A stretch of DNA of 64,000 nt from Mycocentrospora acerina (Eukaryota; Ascomycota; Dothideomycetes; Pleosporales): positions 436,436 to 500,435 of the forward strand of contig JAKUHH010000080.1 of assembly GCA_022701365.1 (NCBI GenBank), written 5' to 3'. Numbering within the stretch: position 1 is the first letter of the stretch; every line of letters starts with the position of its first letter. Both the position numbers and the translations under genes were made by a program. The notes beneath the pieces were generated by a model that saw only the letters and a program-made list of their open reading frames with translations, ran no database searches and was not told where the DNA came from. This document shows positions 26,301 to 37,172 of the stretch, in pieces.

Positions 26301-28326
26301 TTCTTGAAGACGAAGTAGAAATCCAATCGGCCAAAGTTCGACTAGTCAGTGCAAATTCTGCACAAGGAAGAGAAATTTGGCTTGAGAGTTTGGGTCCTGT
26401 GCAATTGGAGAAGGGGTTACATCGTGTATGGCTTGGTTGCAACGTAAGTTTCACTTCCTTAGTTTTTACACATAACTGAAGATTGTCAGATCAACACCAC
26501 TGGCCCATATAAAATCGACAAAATTGTGCTCGAAACGAATCGTATCGTATTTGTGCATGAACCCTTTGCCAAAATCGACGAAATGACACCTCTCGGTATC
26601 ATCACTCCGGCATCTGCCCAATCGCTCAAGGCAGCAAAGAAATCTAAGATAGTGTGCTTCCCACGTACCGAGGCGTTTCAGGCTCGAGCATACCTATCAC
26701 ACTTTATTCACATCGATGAACCACGTCATATAGAAATCAAGTGCTCGAGCGGATGGAACGAAATTAAGCGTGCAGAAATTCGTTTAAAATCTGCTTCAGC
26801 TGGGCTACGATTGCGAACAGCCAATGCAAGTACAGCATCAGGAGATGTCGTCATCGACAGCAGCAAGCCCACTCCCGGCGTTGTTGTCGTGGGGGCTATG
26901 ACAACCGATTCCACTGCTGTTATCAAAATTCCCTACGATACAGAAACCACACTTCAAGATCTTGTAGTCAAGGTCGAGGTAGACTACCACACCGACGGCG
27001 GCCAGTTTCAGTACTACTCCTCTTTCACCATTCCTGTTGAACTCCCATTGGACGTCAATGTGCACGACCATTTCAAGGCCAACTCCCTTTTCTCAAAGTT
27101 CAACATCAAAACTGCGAACCAAATCCCACTAGAGCTTTTTGATGTTGCACTCGAAGGCTCAGAGGAGTTCGACGTTCATGCGCCGCGAAGGTCAAAAGAG
27201 CCAGTATACGTTCTTCCCAAACAGCCGGTAGCAGTCACATACAAGATTACGAAAACGGGGTTGAGCGTTCCTGCACAAACTCAAAGTCAAGATTCCAAAA
27301 CTGGCAGCCTATCTTTGTCTGTGGTGTATCGATGTTTGGATGAAGACGTTTCGGATCGACTGCGAGAATTATTCACAAATGCTGTCGAGAATAGTCCAGT
27401 TCGTCGTTTATCCCGACTACTCATCGATGCGTTCATGGCTGGACTTGTGCATCGTGTCCTGCCACATCAATTCGAGAAGATCGCAGTACTTGATAGAGTC
27501 GATATGGGTGCATTCGAAGATTTTGGCTGGTCGGAATGTCTGGACAGCCTACCGCACATCATTCGCGACGACACGCAGGTTTGGCTAAAGAAATGGCATG
27601 AGGTAAGATTTGTTACAGTATCCAACTTCATGTAATCGACATACTGACACTACTTCCCAGACACACAGAACCATCCACCTCCCCAAAGCTTCCTCCCAAG
27701 AAGATTTACCACCAGCTTCTGCTCCGCCATCTCCATACCCGCCTCGTCACATGATAATTAAAGTTTCAATTCCCCAGACGCACATCTTACACACCGCTTC
27801 TCTAACCCTCGCTTCTTCTTCTCCCTCGGCAAACAACATCGCCATTGTCGGTCAGCCCCTAATGACAACCCTTCTTATCTCCCACACTCGCCGTTGGGCC
27901 TCACCCCAAAGCCTTATATCAACTGCAAATCTCTCCTCCGCCGACGATGAAATGCACTTCGTCTACACCATTGATGCCAATCCAGACACCTGGCTTATCG
28001 CTGGCCAACGCAAATCCTATTTCTCCTCCAAAGAAGACGAGCAGCTTGAATACCCGATCATGCTCATTCCACTTAGACCTGGCATCACGCTGCTACCAAA
28101 TGTCGATGTTCGCGCAAAGGTAAAACCAAAGGAGGTTGGTAAAGTAAAGACTCCTACCAGCGGCGATGCAGGAGAGACAGAGGTACTTAACTGTGAGATT
28201 GATTATCTAAGTTACGGGGAAAGTATCATGGTTGTTCCAGATGTGAGGAGCAGCACGGTTGGAATAGGAGACATGAGTTTGGGGGGTTCGCGAAGTGTTG
28301 TTTGGTTGGAGAGTACGAAAATGTAA
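23312..28326 (+). CDS. TRS130: TRAPP II complex subunit TRS130 (TRAPPC10)
   Basis: Seven exons: 23312-23423, 23479-24946, 24994-25675, 25724-25815, 25864-26443, 26490-27602 and 27661-28326, giving 1570 residues. It is a subunit of the TRAPP II tethering and exchange complex that activates Ypt31/32 (Rab11) at the late Golgi. The N-terminal half shows VTVEYHDPSGVFPLVKDD, RNLHWKSPTRPLRSID, the segment AYEWIIIHVVIP and RVSQYEEDIRKNDAQRSFPG. The middle has the helical solenoid-like stretch DFAAAAAYFGRMASTFAENR, and the C-terminal third has beta-rich, Ig-like segments seen in TRAPPC10. All introns are 46-58 bp with GT...AG ends. The first exon (112 bp) was chosen because it restores KVTVEYHDPSG across the junction. 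The overall length suits the family. Confidence 0.92.
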
Positions 28327-28776
28327 GGTATGATGGAGAGGTGTGATTGTATAGGTAAGCGGTATATATCGATGAGGATAGACAATCCACAGCCTCTTGT
28401 TCGCTTCATCTGCCCGGGCATCTCTATTCATTTTTTGACTAACCTGCGAAGAAATATGTGATATCTGAGTTACTATGGAAACGGAATGAGATGTTTTGCA
28501 CTTAACAACCGGAATTCTAGGGTGTTTATGTGTATTATAGTTTCAGGCATTGGATGAAGAAGTATCTACCTTCCTGTTGGAATTATGTTACAAGGTCAGG
28601 GTTTGCTTCTTCCATGTTTGACAATCTACTCATATACACCTCCATGCATTCTATAGTAGCCAAACAGAAAATATCACATTTGCCCTTTTTCAATCATCCA
28701 TTTCTTTCGCATCTTTGCAAACTCATATGGTCAACCCCAGTTCCAATGCATCTTATTCATCCCTCTACTCTCCACT
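28327..28776. other. Short intergenic between convergent genes
   Basis: 3' regions of TRS130 and the uncharacterised minus-strand gene. No gene seen. Confidence 0.6.
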
Positions 28777-30489
28777 CTAAGGAGAAAGCGACAGAGTAGA
28801 GATAGAATAGAGTGACGGAGTAGAAATCCGAGATGCCGATGGAGGCGTCGATATTTTCCTCAGCGGTGATGTCGAAACGTAGTACCCTGGAGAACTGAGA
28901 GCCCCGTCGTCACTATCCGAGAAATCGAGCTGAGGGGACGACCAGCTTGTTTTTTCAATTGTGCACGGAGCAGAGATCTCTTTTCTCTTTTCGTGCCTCT
29001 TTTTCTTCGTCTCCTTGATAATTTCCTTAGAAGAAGGCGATGAAGTGTTACTGTTGCGTAACATTTGACTCTCGAGTTTGTAGTCTTTGTTGATGTTGAA
29101 ATTTTTGGGGGTACGGCGAGAGTGCGATACTTTCATCTTAGTTGTGCTATCGTGATTAAATATTAGGGGCTTGACATCCTTATAGCTGTGGGAAGTACTG
29201 CGTTTCGACTTGTAGTATTGGTCGGTGGAGGGCAGGGGATTGGTGACCCTAGAGATGTTTGGGGATTGGCGCATAGATGTTGCTGATAAAAACTGTGTTC
29301 TACCTGGAGGATTTGTTCTCGAAACAGTGTGGCTGTTGCCGTACTGCGAAGGCAACGAAGACGAAGCAGACGAGGACGTGAGGTAGAGATAAGCGTCATC
29401 GTATGAGAATCCGTAGCCTTTCGAGGGGACTGATGTCTTTTCGAGAGAACATACTGGCGGATGAGGCGTCTTATCCAATTTAGCGTAAGCGTGTTTGAAG
29501 GCGCGACCTCTAGGGGAAATTCCATGCTTGACTCGTCGACCAGTGGTGATCCGTGAGGTTCTTGGTACCTGAACAGACTTGCTAATTGAAATATTCTTGT
29601 AGTAGCCTAACTTTGAAGAAATATTGTTGTGACTGCTCCTAATCCTATTCGATTGCATCAGGTTTTTGGTAGGCTTGTCTTCTATTTCCGTAAACTCGTT
29701 ACCAGCTACCTGCTTGACATTTGGAGATGTTTCAACAGAGGCTGGTATATGGGGCTGTAATGGCCGCACCGATGCGCAAAATGTTGCTTGCGAGACTGGA
29801 GTGAAGTCCGATGTTTTTATGTTTTCTTGCTGCAGTCGTCGAACTGTTTCTCGAGAGACCTGCGAATTAATGCAGTGATCAGCGCTTGTAGCCGAAACCG
29901 ATACGTCGCCATATTCCTTGATGGCTAGAAAGACATCAGTACTGTGTTTTCCACCCCTTGTCTTCAAGTACCCATCTTTAACTTCGACTTTTATTACACT
30001 CTCTTCGTGTATCTTCCTTCTCATCCACTCACCTCCCACCGTCACCTCTTTATCAATGTCCTCCTTATCAGTCTCCTCTCCATCTATACATTCACTTGCC
30101 ATTTCGTCGACCTTCCTCTTGTACTCTTTGATTACGGTAAGCGTTTCCGTCATCGTCAGATGCTTCTTCACAAATATACTAACTACACTACGTATCCGCT
30201 CGACCAGTCTCTCTGGGTGTTCTAGTTGCTCCCTTGAAATACCTTCCACTGCTTTCAGCGCATGAAAGATCACCAGCTTCATCCTCGACTTATTCTGGCA
30301 GCAGTGTTTAGATAGGCATCCGAGTGCCCCGCCGCCTAAGAAGGTCAGGATTAGATAGACATATTGGGTGAGGGAGGGTGGAATTGGATCGCCTTTACAA
30401 AAATAGCGGAAAATAATTTGTGTTTTGGTGGCGAGTGAGATGGAAGTATCATCGATGCATAGACGATCTAAATTAAACGGCGAGGACAT
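28777..30489 (-). CDS. Uncharacterised protein with one membrane segment
   Basis: An uninterrupted frame of 570 residues; I do not recognise the family. The N-terminal 50 residues end in one hydrophobic stretch (YVYLILTFLGGGALGCLS), with a Cys/Lys cluster after it. Residues 70-160 are helical and charged (HPERLVERIRSVVSIFVKKH; MTETLTVIKEYKRKVDEMAS). The remaining 400 residues are Ser/Thr/Lys/Arg-rich and look disordered, closing with serine-threonine-proline repeats of the type STPS. A basic KEISAPC... block precedes an acidic FSDSDDG. The frame is long and intron-free, which supports a gene, but codon texture is AT-richer than the neighbours. It may be a lineage-specific gene. No paralogue is visible in the window. 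Confidence 0.65.
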   Translation of the reverse strand: MSSPFNLDRLCIDDTSISLATKTQIIFRYFCKGDPIPPSLTQYVYLILTFLGGGALGCLSKHCCQNKSRMKLVIFHALKAVEGISREQLEHPERLVERIRSVVSIFVKKHLTMTETLTVIKEYKRKVDEMASECIDGEETDKEDIDKEVTVGGEWMRRKIHEESVIKVEVKDGYLKTRGGKHSTDVFLAIKEYGDVSVSATSADHCINSQVSRETVRRLQQENIKTSDFTPVSQATFCASVRPLQPHIPASVETSPNVKQVAGNEFTEIEDKPTKNLMQSNRIRSSHNNISSKLGYYKNISISKSVQVPRTSRITTGRRVKHGISPRGRAFKHAYAKLDKTPHPPVCSLEKTSVPSKGYGFSYDDAYLYLTSSSASSSLPSQYGNSHTVSRTNPPGRTQFLSATSMRQSPNISRVTNPLPSTDQYYKSKRSTSHSYKDVKPLIFNHDSTTKMKVSHSRRTPKNFNINKDYKLESQMLRNSNTSSPSSKEIIKETKKKRHEKRKEISAPCTIEKTSWSSPQLDFSDSDDGALSSPGYYVSTSPLRKISTPPSASRISTPSLYSISTLSLSP

Positions 30490-31123
30490 GAATGACGTAT
30501 CGATTGATAAGAAACTGGAGAGGAGCCTGATTTAAAGTAGACTGAATAGGGTGAGATCATAAATCCCTTCTATGTTAGTTGCTGGTGCGCTCGGGGTTGA
30601 ATACTTAGTGTGAAGATCCTGGTTGACTTAGCATCTGATTAGTAGCTAAAAGTAGCCATTTGGAAAATAAGAAGCGTAAAATAGTACACAAGCAGAATAC
30701 CATAGTGAGTGCTTTCGCATGCCCGTGTTTCACATAGTGAATGTATTCGGGCGATGGAAGGGAAAGAACCTGTTATTGTGCATTAACTAGCAAACTTTTG
30801 AGTAAATCGATTCGAAAGATTTGACGTGAAATCTTGACAGCAAATGCGTGTGAGTTGCCAGAGACAAGTAGTTGTAAAGCGTTCATTGATGCATGCGCAT
30901 GTGATACTGTTCGATTGTGATCGACCCAATAGCATTAAGACATGGAGACTTTGTGGCTTTCAAAATCAAAGCTACGAAGAAAAAACTTTTTAAGCTGATA
31001 TAATCGCAAAGACTGACCGACAGGCCACGATAAATTGACACCACTCAAGATTGTTAGAAAGGAGCGTTTGCACTTCAAATTATTCCCATCTTTAATAATT
31101 CTCCTATTTCAATTCTCGCAATA
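30490..31123. other. AT-rich intergenic
   Basis: No open frame above 60 codons and no repeat that I can see. Separates the membrane-protein gene from the 3' end of the monooxygenase pseudogene. Confidence 0.6.
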
Positions 31124-32449
31124 TCACAATATCTCAATAGCAGAATCAAGCGGTGACCAGCCGTGCTTGAAAAGTGGACTGTCCTGCCGCAATTTACTAT
31201 AGTTATGCGCGTCCTTACACGCCTGCCAGCTATCTTGTACCGCCCGACCAGTCCTTTTTCTCATCTTGCTTTCATATTTATAGACTGTCACTCTTAGCCC
31301 ATCTTCAACATATTTACTTCTCCATGCTCCAATAACGAGCTCACTCAAGAGCTTCGCATCCGCAATGCCATGGTTCAGTCCCTCTGGTGTATACGGTGAC
31401 ATTGGATGCGCCGCATTTCCAATCAACGTAACCCTCCCTTGCTCACTTGCCTATTCGCGTGGCTTCCAGTAACAAAGAGGAACTTCACGTGCTAAGACAT
31501 CGGTTTTCTAGTTGACTTCCACAATACTTTTGATCAAGTCCCAGAATTTCGGATGAAAATTCTCTGCGAGGTGTTGCAGGTGCTACCCAACACCGATTCC
31601 TAAGGTAAGCATGTGGAACCGGAACCAGGGGAGATCAATATGTTTCCAACTCAACGTGATGCATAGATTGCAAGAAGGTTCGCTGTTTTTTTCGTCAGAG
31701 GTAGGCTTGGGGTTGTGTGGTCCGATTTTAGAAATGGACATGAAAACTCCAGTCTCCGGATGTGAACCTTGAACAAATAAAGGGGTTTTTTTTTCAAAGA
31801 CAGGCTCAGCTAGTTCTGTGGGCAAGTCGGTGATAATTTCTAACATGCGGTATGGTGATTGCTGGGATTGGGCGTCTGTCTTGCGTCTCAACAATAGGTG
31901 TCTTACTGTGGAGGTCGCACCATCTGCGCCAATAATGAGTGATCCTGTCTGGGAGTGACCACCTTTGAAGTATGCGACTACACGGTGCTCCATTCGACTT
32001 CCCTCTTGTTGCGCGTGAGTGATGCTGACCAGCTGACGCCCCCATCGAATATCCAAGCGATTTCCCGATGATTTTGGATTCAGCGCGCCAGTTAGTAGCA
32101 TCCATAGTTTTCTTTTTTGTGCACTTAGTAATTCTCTAGTAGCCTTGGAATATCCTACATCCCCGGTGGCAAGGTTCAAGAATGGAGGTCCTTCCTCTAT
32201 GCGCGGGAATAACTTTAAGGCTTTTAAGTTATCGAAGACGTATGGCAATAAACAGGACCTGAAGTCGTCCAACACCAAATCGACAGTGACATATCGCTGT
32301 CTTAATGCAGAAGTGTGGAGTTCTGTTGGGCCAGAGTCGATGATAGCACAGGGAATGTTGGCTTTCTTCAAAGCGTGTGCGAGTGTCAATCCGGCAAGTG
32401 AAGCGCCGATTGTAATAACTGGATAGTCTGAAATCTGTTCCTCATCCAT
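31124..32449 (-). pseudogene. Decayed FAD-dependent monooxygenase with three in-frame TAG codons
   Basis: One continuous minus-strand frame of 441 codons reads as a UbiH/PHBH-type FAD-dependent monooxygenase. The N-terminal dinucleotide-binding motif is ITIGASLAGLTLAHAL (the usual GxGxxG has Ser for the second Gly), the middle motif is SLIIGADGATSTVR, and the C-terminal FAD motif is GRVTLIGNAAHPMSPYTPEG (Asn for the usual Asp). The frame is broken at 31585-31583, 31510-31508 and 31453-31451, all TAG, inside a block whose residues otherwise match the region before the last FAD motif. No intron explains them: the frame stays in register and coding-like residues lie between the stops. Each TAG is one C-to-T change from CAG. 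An inactive relic is the simplest reading. Confidence 0.85.
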
Positions 32450-32971
32450 GCTGAAGAGACTTCCCTACTTAAAAATTGGCTGGAAAATGATATAATCGAT
32501 AATAGTCTACTTAGGGAAATGACTTCTTGAATTGGAGTTGAAGAACAATGGATCAAGTGGGACCGGTCGGTATGCAACCTTGGGCACATCACACAAATGA
32601 CGTTGCGGGTTTCCCAAGAATGAAATCGAAACAAAACGAAAGTAGTTGGATGATAGATACAGAAAAAACCATGTGTCTGATGGTAGCAATTGCCATTTAA
32701 ATCGATTGTAGTTTCCGCCGCATGATACTCGGTCCCTACCATTTGCAAGTAGCATAAGCTACCTTTAAGCCGCCATGTATCACACAAGTCACGTTGGATT
32801 GAAATCGTGATGCGGATTAATGAAAGTTATTACATTCTTAAAGTCAGATTCTAAGGACTAGGATCAAAGCACACATGCTACTAAGATTATTTCGCCAGCT
32901 CATCAAATCTCCCACAGTAACCACTACACCTACTACTTACAAGCAAACTGTCTTGCTTGGTTCTAGAACAT
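32450..32971. other. Intergenic between pseudogene 5' end and HsbA gene 3' end
   Basis: AT-rich. A 133-codon minus frame overlapping the pseudogene start has no motif. No gene supported. Confidence 0.55.
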
Positions 32972-33752
32972 TTAAGCAGCAACACGGACCGCACGAGCAG
33001 CACGCTGAACACGAGTCTCACGCTTGGAGATGGAAATGCCTGCGTATGCATTTATTGCAATGGTAACAGACCCCTTCAAAGTACCAGCCTGACTCTGAAT
33101 ATCAGTAGCACGGCTCTGGACCTTGTCGATCAAGCCAAAAGCAATCGTCTGTAAAGTGTTAGCTCAATGGATTTTTAAGAACGAAAGAAATGTTCAATAT
33201 GTACATCGACGACGCCCTCAATCTGGCGGAGGACAGCAGCAACGGGCTGACCGATGAAAGGCACGGTGTTAAAGAGGCCAGCCTTTCCAATGAGAATATT
33301 GAGGAGAACTTGATGAACACGAACAAACTAGGAGGTGGTGTCAGTCATAGTGAAATAATAGTTTATCGTTCAGGACTTACCTCGCGGAAAGCATTGAAGA
33401 TGGCGTCAGATGGCTGTCCAGCTGGAACAGGGGCCATATTCTGCATCTGTGCAATTGCAGTAGTAGCAGTGGACACAATGTCAACGAATCCAGCGATGAT
33501 TGGCTGATAAGTGGTCAGTATGGAACCAGTAGATCTATGGAGTCAGTCTCTACTGACCGGGAAAGGTCCGAGACCAATAACAATGAGAGGTCCATTGATA
33601 ATTGAGATACTCTGGGCAGGGCCCTGCAGATTCTGTGACTTCGAAGTAAGAAGCTTGATATTGTCAACAGCTTGCGCCGGGGTAAGCTGGGCGAAGACAG
33701 GGGCGGAGAAGGCCGCAAGGGCAGCGGTGGCAATGGTGCGGAAGTTAACCAT
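32972..33752 (-). CDS. Secreted HsbA-type cell wall / hydrophobic surface-binding protein
   Basis: Four exons, 33752-33558, 33503-33381, 33327-33205 and 33148-32972, give 205 residues; all junctions are phase 0. The N-terminus (RTIATAALAAFSAPVFAQ) is a clear signal peptide. The mature part begins LTPAQAVDNIKLLTSKSQNL, the typical start of the hydrophobic surface-binding protein A / galactomannoprotein family, which are small alpha-helical secreted proteins of the fungal wall that in Aspergillus bind hydrophobic surfaces. Amphipathic helices continue through GFVDIVSTATTAIAQMQNM and FNTVPFIGQPVAAVLRQIEG. Introns are 53-56 bp. The C-terminal stretch SKRETRVQRAARAVRVAA is basic. Exon 1 alone could be mistaken for a 69-residue orphan. 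Confidence 0.88.
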
Positions 33753-35928
33753 TTTGATGATGATGAGGTTGAGAGGGGATTGTAGGTAGAAGCTTGAGTA
33801 GCGAAGAAGTGACTGCGAAGTGTTGGAATACTGGTGAGCTGATGGTGAAATGTAGAGGGGATAACCAACGCTCTTTATACATCAAGAGACTTGACCGATA
33901 TCCCATGTAGATTTCACTACTTGTGTAAAGCAACAGAAAGATTGTAACAGCGATTCAGTTGTTTGGTCGATCATGTTACTTTTTGGGCAGTGACGGAACT
34001 GGAGTAGGAAGCCAAGTAGCAGATCTTCTTTGTCCAGTGTGGACCATCGGATCTCGCAGGTGTCATCGAAAATCATACCCCAATTGTTTGTCGATTCATA
34101 ATCAAAAGGTAGGTTTTAAAATTCATAGCTTGAAAAATAGGACATCACCGTGACAAAGATCTGCAAGCACGACCTCAATGTAGTAGAGCATATTCTTTGA
34201 GGCTGGCGGCCCGGTACCGTCGCGCCGGCACCGATCTTCATCGGCGTGCCCGAATAGTCTCGACAGCTCACATGGCAATGAGATTGATTGGCGGAATGAA
34301 AATTAAGTGGCTCGATTCAAGATACTAAGTAGCTCCGAGTCAAGTCGGCAACGTACCGATCCGATGAACTTGTTTCGGGTGGTCTGGTAGACAGCTGTAA
34401 TGCTTAGCGTTTAGATCTTCTTCATCTTTCACATATGACTGGCTATCACAAAGTTTGTTTGCTTTTGGATTAAACTAGCCTGCCCATATGGGTGCTAGTT
34501 TGTATATATTTCCCCCTTTGTTTTTCTAAAAACTCGGGATCAACCGCATGACTAGTCTCTTGGCGAGGCTCTTTTTCTCCTTCCAGCTCTCCACGTTGCC
34601 TCGTATTATTGTATGGACTCTTGTTTCGTGCTGATCATCTGGCGCGATCTCTTAGAGCTGGTCTGTGAAGCTCAGATCGGAGTGACGTGCTGCAGCTGTT
34701 GAATTTGATCTAAAACTAAGAGGACACAAAGACAAAGACACGCACTGCATAGTCTCCTTGTAGGTTTACTTAGCTTCACGAAACGTGTGCAATCCTCAGA
34801 TATGGATACCGACATACTAGAATTGGTTATTAGTTTCACTACGGTATGGCCAGATTACCAATGTTGTTTTGTTGAACCGGAACGTGGAAGAGCCGACGTA
34901 GAGGTAATTAGGTTGGACCCATATGGAAACATGACATTGGTATGCAGTGTGTGCAGCGCATGCAAACTTCGGAGGCGCTTACGGATTGATCATAGCCTCG
35001 AAATTGCCTTTTCAGATTTACGGCCCCCTCGAAATGGGACCTTAGGTTGAAACTATCCCTCTAATACTACCTTGAGTAACAACTATAATCTTGAGGCAAA
35101 GTACACAAGATGTAACGTTGGTCCTAACCCCTGTCTTGAACATGTTAGTGTGGAAATGAACGCGACAGATGATCTGGGGTTGACAGTCAACGAACGTAGA
35201 CCTGCCCCACTGAAATAAGGTTGGTGAAGAACGAAGACTACTCGAGGAGCTATAGGGACACATTTAGCCAAAAGTATTAAATTACGGATAACATGGTCAT
35301 TGGCCGATTAGTGAGATGCTGATACCAATCGCCGACCTTGCGTCTCTGGGTTACTTGACATGGTTCTGCTGCTTTGAGCAACGCGTGCACTTACCGGGAG
35401 GATGCTTGGACAGAGTCGATCACGCTATCGACATTGGGCAGTGAAATATCTTGGAATCCTACTGGCATGTAGAAGACTGTATCAACTAATAGTGCCGACC
35501 TCTGTAACGCCACAGCCAACTCCATCTTTTTTAAGTCTTGTTTAGAAAACGAATTGTCATTCTAGTAATTCATAACAGAAACTGATAACATAGACAACTC
35601 GACGAGACAGATTCCATACATGATAACCGGTTTTAGGCTACAGAAGGTCACCGGTGTAGTTCACTCGTGTGCTACGCTGCCGATCAGACTAGTGGACAGA
35701 TGGAACATGGCAATACTCTGATCATAGCGTGAATACTCAAAACGGAGTCGGGTCCTAGTAAAGAAAATGCAATTCGTGTTCTGGCATATCCCATGTGACT
35801 ATCGCTTAACCCATTTCCCTTATCCGAAACTCCGTTGCTGAAGATGCTAAAGATAATTTTTTTTGGTGGAACAGAATCTGCCCTAACGCAGAACTGATGA
35901 TGTAACAATCGCCCTGTTAATTTTGTCT
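33753..35928. other. 2.2 kb gene desert
   Basis: No confident gene. The left end is the HsbA promoter. A short GC-rich island at about 34200-34260 stands out from AT-rich flanks. An 87-codon frame at 34787-35050 (+) is unconvincing. A possible first exon lies at 35395-35525 on the minus strand and is listed as a finding. Confidence 0.55.
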
Positions 35929-36879
35929 CTAGTCCTTGGGCAGCATCTCAGCCTCACTTCCGTCGCGAGGCACATAGTTGATACCCGCACTTTCGACAGC
36001 CCCGATGACCTCTTCCGGCAAGATGCCTTCGACCTGGCATGCGTACACGCCTGGAACATAGCCCTCAAGTCGCTGGAACCTCGCAACCCAGCTTCGTGTC
36101 GTGTCTGCGACGCTGATCAGACCGTCGAAGACTTGGGAAGTGCAGTCGTTGATTTGCTCGGTGTTACCGGCCAACTCGAGAACATCCTCACAGTTGGGGC
36201 AGCCTTGTGTGCTAAACTGGTGGAAGGTGCGCACGATGGAGCAGACCATGCACGCGCGCATGTTCTTCTGCTGATTGGGCGGGATAAAGGCGCCGGAAGA
36301 CATGGCGGCGGTTGGTGTGTTCTCGTCTTGAGAGGACCTGGCTTGGAAGATCTGGCGTTGACGAGAGGTGTTTATGAGAGTGCGGTCGAGATTGGCTCCA
36401 GTGGAATTGCGACAGGACAGGGCGCGAGCGTGGGTTGTTGAAGAGCTCTGATCTCGAGTACAAGGCTTTCGAGTAGACGGCTGAGATTTGGAGAGAGACT
36501 TTGCAGTCAAAGTGGAGACAGGCTGTCCTGGGCCTTCAATGCTGGGGATGATGTCGACGTCGGTGTCGGTTGAGGAGAGAGAACTGGCGAGAGCGTTGTT
36601 TGTAGAGTCTTGGCGAAAGACGCGCTCTGGCGTTGGCGAATTAGAGAGCTTTGGTTGATCGCGTGCAGATTGCGAGTCAACGTGTTCCTCGTCCCGAATA
36701 GAAGAAGAGTGCACTTTCTTGAGCGAGACGTCTATCTTGGCTAAACTCTGCTTCCTCGTAGGACTATTCCTTTTATCTCCCTTAGGAAACAAAACTTCTT
36801 CGTTGCCAGAGTCGATCCAAATATGCTTGTCTCTGACCTTCCTGGCCGTCGCGATGCCCCTTCGACCCTGGAGCGCCAT
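35929..36879 (-). CDS. SPT4: Transcription elongation factor SPT4, frame with N-terminal extension
   Basis: Residues 193-316 of a 316-residue frame are a full SPT4 of 124 residues, starting MSSGAFIPPNQQKNMRACMV with ATG at 36301-36303. SPT4 pairs with SPT5 to promote processive RNA polymerase II elongation in the nucleus. The zinc finger is visible as RACMVCSIVRTF...GCPNCEDVL (C-x2-C ... C-x2-C), followed by GLISVADTTRSWVARFQRL and PGVYACQVEG. The frame is open upstream for 192 more codons to an ATG at 36877-36879, encoding a Ser/Thr/Arg-rich, disordered stretch. Either the message uses the internal ATG (the family's length favours this) or a long form exists. It is divergent from PPT1, 293 bp apart if the long frame is used. 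Confidence 0.9.
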   Translation of the reverse strand: MALQGRRGIATARKVRDKHIWIDSGNEEVLFPKGDKRNSPTRKQSLAKIDVSLKKVHSSSIRDEEHVDSQSARDQPKLSNSPTPERVFRQDSTNNALASSLSSTDTDVDIIPSIEGPGQPVSTLTAKSLSKSQPSTRKPCTRDQSSSTTHARALSCRNSTGANLDRTLINTSRQRQIFQARSSQDENTPTAAMSSGAFIPPNQQKNMRACMVCSIVRTFHQFSTQGCPNCEDVLELAGNTEQINDCTSQVFDGLISVADTTRSWVARFQRLEGYVPGVYACQVEGILPEEVIGAVESAGINYVPRDGSEAEMLPKD

Positions 36880-37172
36880 CCTAGCGGGTACTCGGTAGTC
36901 GTTAGCTAGGGCCGCTTGCTGGTTGATGCGTTGTGCGTTAGTGGAGGCGAGGCGAGAATGACGGACTCAATGTGTTGGATAACTTTTGGAGATTGCGCCG
37001 CAGCTTTCACCACATTCTTGCTGTGCGTCACTGTCTTACATTGGAAAGAACATTCCGTCGGTCGCAAGTTCTCTTCACGCTGTCTGCAGGTGCAGCCAAC
37101 CGCCGCGCCTTCTCGAATCGTACATTCGTGCCTTGCAGACCCCCGCCAGGCCCGCAGTCTACAAACACAACC

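Noticed and set aside
31427..31590. Intron explaining the stops in the monooxygenase frame
   Set aside because: Frame is continuous, the residues between the stops match the expected region of the family, and the only possible donor (GTAGCA) is poor.
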